Source: JBFAPK01 sp040676675
GTDB lineage: Bacteria; Actinomycetota; Actinomycetes; Mycobacteriales; Micromonosporaceae
Reading direction: 5' to 3'
Assembly (NCBI RefSeq): GCF_040676675.1
Contig: NZ_JBFAPK010000007.1
Location: forward strand, 62,001-126,000
DNA length: 64,000 nucleotides
The translations under genes and the position numbers were made by a program. The notes under the pieces are model-generated. The model saw nothing but the letters and a program-made list of their open reading frames with translations. It was not told the origin of the DNA and did not search any database. Below are positions 59,036 to 64,000 of the stretch, piece after piece. Numbering within the stretch: position 1 is the first letter of the stretch; every line of letters starts with the position of its first letter.

Positions 59036-59803
59036 ATGACTGATCATGAAACGGGGAGCCGGACCGACCAAGCGCTCTCCTTCGGCGCCGCCGCCGCCCG
59101 GTACGACCGGTTCCGTCCACCCTATCCGCGTACGGCCGCCAGCTGGATCGCGGCGGCCCCGCCGCCGGCCCGCGTGGTGGACCTCGGTGCGGGCACCGGG
59201 ATCCTGACCCGCACCCTGATCGGGCTCGGCTACGACGTGGTGCCGGTGGAGCCGGACGAGGCGATGCGGGCACGGCTGGCCGCGGCGACCCTCGGCGCCA
59301 CCCCGCTGGCCGGCTCGGCCGAGTCGATCCCGCTGCGGGACGGCGAGGCGGACGCCGTCGTCGCCGGTACCGCGTACCACTGGTTCGACCGGGACCGGGC
59401 CCACGCCGAAGCGGCCCGGGTGCTCCGACCGGGCGGCGCCTTCGCGGCCATCTGGAACATCCGCGACAACACGGTCGACTGGGTCGCCGAGCTCACCCGC
59501 ATCGCCGACCGCTGGCGGCGGGACGACCGTGGCCGGGACGCCGTGATCGAGACGTTCGACTCGTTCGGGCCGGACTTCGTCGACTTCGAGCGGGCCGAGT
59601 TCCGGCACGAGGTCCTGCACACCCCGGAGAGCCTGGTCACGATGATGACCACGCGCTCGTACTACCTGACGGCGAGCCCGCAGGAGCAGGCGACGATCGA
59701 ACGCGAGCTGCGCGCCCTCACCAGCGAACACCCGCAGTTGGCCGGCCGGGAGAGCTTCGAGCTGCCGTACCGGGCCCTCGCCTACCGCGCCCGCCGCCGC
59801 TGA
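59036..59803 (+). CDS. SAM-dependent methyltransferase
   Basis: Class I methyltransferase, 255 residues: AAARYDRFRPPYPRTAASWI, SAM motif VVDLGAGTGILTRTLI, VEPDEAMRARL, AVVAGTAYHWFDR and VLRPGGAFAAIWN. Resembles the UbiE/trans-aconitate type. Substrate unknown. Divergent from lysS and convergent with coaX, whose stop is only four bases away. Confidence 0.88.
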   Translation: MTDHETGSRTDQALSFGAAAARYDRFRPPYPRTAASWIAAAPPPARVVDLGAGTGILTRTLIGLGYDVVPVEPDEAMRARLAAATLGATPLAGSAESIPLRDGEADAVVAGTAYHWFDRDRAHAEAARVLRPGGAFAAIWNIRDNTVDWVAELTRIADRWRRDDRGRDAVIETFDSFGPDFVDFERAEFRHEVLHTPESLVTMMTTRSYYLTASPQEQATIERELRALTSEHPQLAGRESFELPYRALAYRARRR

Positions 59804-59807
59804 CGGG

Positions 59808-60566
59808 TCAGACGTTGCGCTCGTAGACCATCCGGAGCCCGATCAAGGTGATCATCGGCTCGTGGTGGGTGATGGTGCGGCACTCGCCGATCACCAACGG
59901 CGCCAGGCCGCCCGTGGCGATCACCGCCTCCACCTGCCCCAGCTCCTCGGTCATCCGCTCGACGATCCGGTCGACCTGCCCGGCGAAGCCGAAGTACATG
60001 CCGGACTGCAGGCACTCCACCGTGTTCTTGCCGATCACGGAGCGGGGGCGGGTGGGCTCCACCTTCCGCAGCTGCGCGGCGCGCGCCGCCAGCGCGTCGA
60101 AGGAGATCTCGATGCCCGGGGCGAACGCCCCGCCGAGGAACTCGCCCCGGCCACTGATCACGTCGAAGTTGGTGGTGGTGCCGAAGTCGACCACGATCGA
60201 CGGCCCGCCGTAGAGCGTGTACGCGGCCAGCGTGTTCACCACCCGGTCGGAGCCGACCTCCTTGGGGTTGTCGATGGCGAGCTGCACGCCGGTCTTCACC
60301 CCGGGCTCCACGATCACGCTCGGGATGTCCCGGTAGTAGCGGCCCAGCATGCTGCGCAGCGTGCGCAGCGCCGCCGGCACGGTCGAGCAGGCGGCGACGC
60401 CGGTGATCTCGACCGCGTCACCGGCGAGCAGCCCGCGGAACATCAGGCCCAGCTCGTCGGCGGTGGAGCGGGCGTCGGTCTTGATCCGCCAGGAGTGGAC
60501 CAGCTTCTCGCCCTCGAAGGTCGCCAGCACGGTGTTGGTGTTACCGATGTCGATGCAGAGCAACAT
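59808..60566 (-). CDS. coaX: Type III pantothenate kinase
   Basis: First step of coenzyme A synthesis, 252 residues, insensitive to CoA feedback in the family. Phosphate-1 motif LCIDIGNTNTVLATF, phosphate-2 region VVDFGTTTNFDVI and GGAFAPGIEIS are intact. ATG 60566 follows 36 bp after nadC, so it is probably co-transcribed with nadB-nadC. Confidence 0.96.
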   Translation of the reverse strand: MLLCIDIGNTNTVLATFEGEKLVHSWRIKTDARSTADELGLMFRGLLAGDAVEITGVAACSTVPAALRTLRSMLGRYYRDIPSVIVEPGVKTGVQLAIDNPKEVGSDRVVNTLAAYTLYGGPSIVVDFGTTTNFDVISGRGEFLGGAFAPGIEISFDALAARAAQLRKVEPTRPRSVIGKNTVECLQSGMYFGFAGQVDRIVERMTEELGQVEAVIATGGLAPLVIGECRTITHHEPMITLIGLRMVYERNV

Positions 60567-60602
60567 GCGTCAGTCCCGGGGGCCGAGGTGTTTACCTGGA
60601 CC

Positions 60603-61496
60603 CTATCGGCCGCTCACCGGCGCCCGGAGATCCAGTGCGATGTCCAAGATAGGCGACGAGTGGGTCAGCGCCCCGACGGAGAGATAGTCGACCCCGGTCG
60701 CCGCGTAGTCGGCCGCCACGTCGAGCGTGAGCCCGCCGGTCGCCTCCAGCTCCGCCCGGTCGCCCACCGCGGCGACCACCTCGGCGAGCAGCCGCACGCT
60801 CATGTTGTCGCAGAGCAGGAAGTCCGCCCCGGCCTCCACCGCCTCGACCGCCTCCGCCAGCGTGGTCACCTCGACCTGGATCGGGACCCGCGGGAAGGCG
60901 TCCCGCACGCGCCGGTACGCCGGGGCGATCCCGCCGGCCGCCAGCTTGTGGTTGTCCTTGATCATCGCGACGTCGTAGAGGCCGAACCGCTTGTTGGTGC
61001 CGCCGCCGGCGCGTACCGCGTACTTCTCCAGGATCCGCAGGCCCGGCGTGGTCTTCCGGGTGTCCAGCACGGTGGCCTTCGTGCCGGCCAGCGCGTCGGC
61101 CCAGGCGCGGGTGTGCGTCGCCACCCCGGACATCCGGCTGAGCAGGTTCAGCGCGGTCCGTTCGGCGGAGAGCAGCGCCCGGGTCGGGCCGGTCGCGACG
61201 GCCAGCACGTCGTCGCGGACCACGCGGTCGCCGTCCGCGACCCGCGCGGTCAGCTCCACCGTACCGGCGGAGGCCAGCTCGAAGACCGCCGCCGCCACCG
61301 CCAGACCGGCCACCACGCCCTCCGCCCGGGCGACCACCTCGGCCGTGTCGACCTGCCCCGCCGGGATCGTCGCCACGCTGGTGACGTCGAGCCGTTCGGG
61401 CCCCAGGTCCTCCGCCAGCGCGTTCTCCACGATCCCCGCGACCGCCCGCGGGTCCAGCCCGGCGGCCCGCAACGCCGCCTCGGTCGACTCCCTCAC
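60603..61496 (-). CDS. nadC: Nicotinate-nucleotide pyrophosphorylase (carboxylating)
   Basis: Converts quinolinate and PRPP to nicotinate mononucleotide, 297 residues. LAEDLGPERLDVTSVA, catalytic region TVLDTRKTTPGLRILEKYAV, KDNHKL and FLLCDNMSV are typical. GTG 61496 overlaps the nadB stop by four bases (GTGA) and has GGGAGG upstream. The much longer open frame is a shadow of nadB. Confidence 0.96.
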   Translation of the reverse strand: MRESTEAALRAAGLDPRAVAGIVENALAEDLGPERLDVTSVATIPAGQVDTAEVVARAEGVVAGLAVAAAVFELASAGTVELTARVADGDRVVRDDVLAVATGPTRALLSAERTALNLLSRMSGVATHTRAWADALAGTKATVLDTRKTTPGLRILEKYAVRAGGGTNKRFGLYDVAMIKDNHKLAAGGIAPAYRRVRDAFPRVPIQVEVTTLAEAVEAVEAGADFLLCDNMSVRLLAEVVAAVGDRAELEATGGLTLDVAADYAATGVDYLSVGALTHSSPILDIALDLRAPVSGR

Positions 61497-63214
61497 GACA
61501 ACGCCTCCCACGTCTGCCCGACCGTGCCACCCGACCCGATCGACTCCACAAGATGCCCCAACCACTGCGGTCGCGCCACCGGGAAGTCCTCCCGCCAGTG
61601 GCAACCACGCGTCTCCTCCCGGGCGTACGCCGCCGCGACCAGCGCGGAGGCGACCGTCACCAGGTTCGTCGCCTCCCAGGTGGCGGTGCGCGGCGCACCC
61701 CGGGTCGCGCCGAGCCGCGCCAGCTCGCCCACCGTCGCCCGCAGCGAGTCGGCCGAGCGGAGCACCCCGGAACCGCGCGTCATCGCCCGCTGCAACCCGG
61801 TACGCACCGTCTCGTCCACCACCCAGCCCGCGCCACCCAGCCAGGCCCCGGTCGGCGCCGGGTCCGCCTGCGGCGGCAGGTCCCGGGTGATGTCCTCGGC
61901 GATCCGGCGGGCGAAGACCAGCCCTTCCAGCAGCGAGTTGCTGGCCAGCCGGTTCGCGCCGTGCACGCCGGTGCAGGCGACCTCGCCGCAGGCGTACAGC
62001 CCGGGGATCGAGGTCCGGCCGTGCAGGTCGGTACGGACACCGCCGGAGGCGTAGTGCGCGGCCGGCGCCACCGGGATCAGGTCGGTCGCGGGGTCCACCC
62101 CGACCGCCAGGCAGGAGGCCACGATGGTCGGGAAGCGCCGCAGCAGGAACTCCCCGCCCAGGTGCCGCGCGTCCAGGTAGACGTGGTCCGTCCCCTCGGC
62201 GAGCAGTACCCGGTGGATGCCCTTGGCGACCACGTCGCGCGGGGCCAGCTCGGCCAGTTCGTGCTGCCCCACCATGAAACGCTTGCCGTCGGAGTCGACC
62301 AGGTGCGCGCCCTCCCCACGCAACGCCTCGGAGACCAGCGGCAGCTGGGCAACCCGCGCGGACCCGTTCCCCGCGACCGGGTCCGCGCCGGTCCCGGCGC
62401 CGCCGGCCGGGGGCGCCATCAGCGCGGTGGGGTGGAACTGGACGAACTCCACGTCCGTGACGTCGGCCCCGGCCCGCAGCGCGAGGGCGACCCCGTCGCC
62501 GGTCGAGACGACCGGGTTGGTGGTGGACGAGAAGATCTGGCCCATCCCGCCCGTGGCCAGTACGACCGCGCGGCCCAGGATCGCGCCCACCCCGTCCTCG
62601 CTGCCCTCGCCGAGCACGTGCAGCGTGATGCCGCACGCGCGGGCCGGTTCGCCGGGCAGCGCCGGCGCGCGCAGCAGGTCGAGCACCAGCGCGTGCTCGA
62701 CCAGCCGGATCCACGGGTCGCGGCCGACGGCGGCGTGCAGGGCGCGCTGGACCTCCGCCCCGGTGGCGTCCCCGCCGGCGTGCACGATCCGGTCGGCCCG
62801 GTGGCCGCCCTCCCTGGTCAGCATGAGTGAGCCGTCCGGGTTGCGGTCGAACTCGGCCCCGGTACGCATCAGCTCGCGCAGCCGGGTCGGTCCCTCCTCC
62901 ACCAGCACCCGTACCGCGGCCGGATCGCAGAGCCCGACCCCGGCGATCTCGGTGTCCGAGGCGTGCGCGGCCGGCGTGTCGAGCGGGTCGAGGACCGCCG
63001 CGATCCCGCCCTGGGCCCAGCGGGTGGAGCCGTCGTCGATGTTGACCTTGGTGACGACGGTGACGTGCAGTCCCGCCTCTCGCAGGTGCAGGGCGGCGGT
63101 CAGGCCGGCGATGCCGGACCCCACCACGATCACGTCCGTGGTCTCCACCCAGCCCGGGGCCGGCGCGGCCAGCAGGGCGGGTAACGCCGGTAGTTCAAGA
63201 GGTGGAAGTTCCAT
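61493..63214 (-). CDS. nadB: L-aspartate oxidase
   Basis: FAD enzyme making iminoaspartate for NAD synthesis, 573 residues. Rossmann motif DVIVVGSGIAGLTAALHL, DDGSTRWAQGGIAAV, capping domain with EFVQFHPTAL, and SIPGLYACGEVACTGVHGANR are present; a fumarate-reductase-like C-terminal helical domain follows. ATG 63214 begins about 27 residues before the FAD motif. Heads the nadB-nadC-coaX block; nadA is not in the window. Confidence 0.95.
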   Translation of the reverse strand: MELPPLELPALPALLAAPAPGWVETTDVIVVGSGIAGLTAALHLREAGLHVTVVTKVNIDDGSTRWAQGGIAAVLDPLDTPAAHASDTEIAGVGLCDPAAVRVLVEEGPTRLRELMRTGAEFDRNPDGSLMLTREGGHRADRIVHAGGDATGAEVQRALHAAVGRDPWIRLVEHALVLDLLRAPALPGEPARACGITLHVLGEGSEDGVGAILGRAVVLATGGMGQIFSSTTNPVVSTGDGVALALRAGADVTDVEFVQFHPTALMAPPAGGAGTGADPVAGNGSARVAQLPLVSEALRGEGAHLVDSDGKRFMVGQHELAELAPRDVVAKGIHRVLLAEGTDHVYLDARHLGGEFLLRRFPTIVASCLAVGVDPATDLIPVAPAAHYASGGVRTDLHGRTSIPGLYACGEVACTGVHGANRLASNSLLEGLVFARRIAEDITRDLPPQADPAPTGAWLGGAGWVVDETVRTGLQRAMTRGSGVLRSADSLRATVGELARLGATRGAPRTATWEATNLVTVASALVAAAYAREETRGCHWREDFPVARPQWLGHLVESIGSGGTVGQTWEALS

Positions 63215-63403
63215 CCAACCAGTCAACCGCGCCGGGCGGCTCCCCCGCCGGCCGGGGCCGCAGAAAGTGCGCCAGCCCGCTCTCCTCGACGGCAAGGTCG
63301 ACCGGCGGGACGACCGACCAGCGGCACGGCCCTCTTCTCGGCGGCCCCCCTTCTCGCCGGACGGTCGACCGGCGGGACGGGCTCCGTCACGTGGGCGGCC
63401 GCC

Positions 63404-64000
63404 TCACCCCGTCTTGATGGGTAGGGCGGCCGGCCCGGCCCCCTTCAGCGACGCGGTCAGCGAGCGGTCGCTGAGCCACAGGTAACAGCGCACCCCGCGG
63501 TCGCCCGTACGCCACTGGTTGGGGGCCGCCGGCAGCGCCATGATGCCCGTGCGGTAGCGCAGGTTGCCGTCGTCCGGCACGCCCACGTACCGGGCGACCT
63601 GCTGCCAGCAGCCGGCGTAGAAGGGCACCCAGTCGCGGTCCGTCACGGGATAGGCGATGTCGGGGGCGGTCCAGACGCCGGTGAACTCGGCGTTGTGCGG
63701 CCGGGCGCAGTCGCTGGCCGGCATCGACTCGATCGTCTCGGCCCGGGTCAGCTTCGCGGCGTAGCAGCCCAGGTGCAGCGGCGAGGCCGACCGCAGGGCC
63801 CCGGCCAGGCTCGCCTCCCGGTTGACCGGGTCGCCGTTGTTCTCGACGTTGGCGACCTCGGACAGGTCGCAGCGGAACCAGCGCGCCCCGCCGTGCCACG
63901 CCTCCGCGGGCGGCACCGCCACCCCCAACCAGAGCCGGGCGGTGCGCCACGGGCCGCCGACGTACTCGCTCGCCCTGCCGTCGCACTCGGCGAAGGCGCC
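63404..64000 (-). CDS. Septum-formation-family protein, truncated by window edge
   Basis: The frame is open to the last base, so the N-terminus lies outside; at least 198 residues are seen. FAECDGRASEYVGGPW, RWFRCDLSEVA, LGCYAAKLTRAETIESMPASDCARPHNAEFTGVW and FYAGCWQQVARYVG match the septum formation (PF13845-like) pattern of exported Cys-rich proteins, here apparently in two copies. Probably membrane-anchored upstream. Ribosome site and start cannot be judged. Key motifs are given in pieces; the role is by family only. Confidence 0.75.
   Translation of the reverse strand, partial: GAFAECDGRASEYVGGPWRTARLWLGVAVPPAEAWHGGARWFRCDLSEVANVENNGDPVNREASLAGALRSASPLHLGCYAAKLTRAETIESMPASDCARPHNAEFTGVWTAPDIAYPVTDRDWVPFYAGCWQQVARYVGVPDDGNLRYRTGIMALPAAPNQWRTGDRGVRCYLWLSDRSLTASLKGAGPAALPIKTG

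Overview
The window is high-GC DNA with GTG and ATG starts and dense coding on both strands. It looks like an actinobacterial chromosome, most likely Micromonospora or a close relative in the Micromonosporaceae. Markers for this are CarD, Lsr2, ClpC, DisA, LpqE, DUF397, DUF2510/RDD proteins, a DnaK-like ATPase fused to a PQQ propeller, and a type III PKS/UbiA cluster like one known from Actinoplanes. I recognised no rRNA, tRNA, CRISPR array or intact transposase.

Layout. 0-4.1 kb: a three-gene carbohydrate ABC importer and a small membrane protein. 4.2-10 kb (mostly minus strand): a VOC protein, a discoidin-domain protein, a Tat-exported PhoD phosphatase and the Hsp70-PQQ membrane protein. 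10.2-12.7 kb: rlmB and cysS. 12.8-21.7 kb: IclR regulator, membrane protein, S8 protease, an ArsR/SRPBCC pair, class II fumarase, a small GntR-controlled module, then class I fumarase. 21.8-28.1 kb: a PQQ protein, Lrp regulator, hppD, two RDD proteins and an aromatic/HisC-type aminotransferase. 28.2-30.4 kb: an envelope cluster of a WxL-like secreted protein, a DUF916-like protein and an LPXTG-like anchored protein. 30.5-33.7 kb: mixed accessory genes. 33.8-37.2 kb: fahA, an unknown barrel-like protein and hmgA. 37.4-41.6 kb: a TPR protein, ispF-ispD-carD and a redoxin-like protein. 41.7-46.5 kb: type III PKS, acyl-CoA-dehydrogenase-like flavoprotein, methyltransferase and UbiA prenyltransferase. 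46.7-53.6 kb: lpqE, radA, disA, a membrane protein, def, an ACT-domain protein and mutY. 53.7-64 kb: clpC, lsr2, lysS, a methyltransferase, coaX, nadC, nadB and a septum-formation-family protein cut by the right edge.

How it fits together. The housekeeping genes rlmB-cysS ... ispF-ispD-carD / lpqE-radA-disA ... mutY ... clpC-lsr2-lysS-coaX follow the order I know from mycobacteria. Here that backbone is split by about 26 kb between cysS and ispF and about 6 kb between carD and lpqE. The inserts carry the tyrosine/homogentisate pathway (hppD, hmgA, fahA, an aminotransferase), whose product fumarate could feed either of two unrelated fumarases, plus the envelope cluster and the PKS cluster.

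Regulation. At least nine genes have a TANNNT -10 box 6-8 nt before a GTG or ATG and no Shine-Dalgarno sequence, so they are probably leaderless. Other notable signals are three DnaA boxes upstream of clpC, a hairpin over the ispD start codon, a 50-bp perfect palindrome, and a dispersed hairpin element with a conserved loop.
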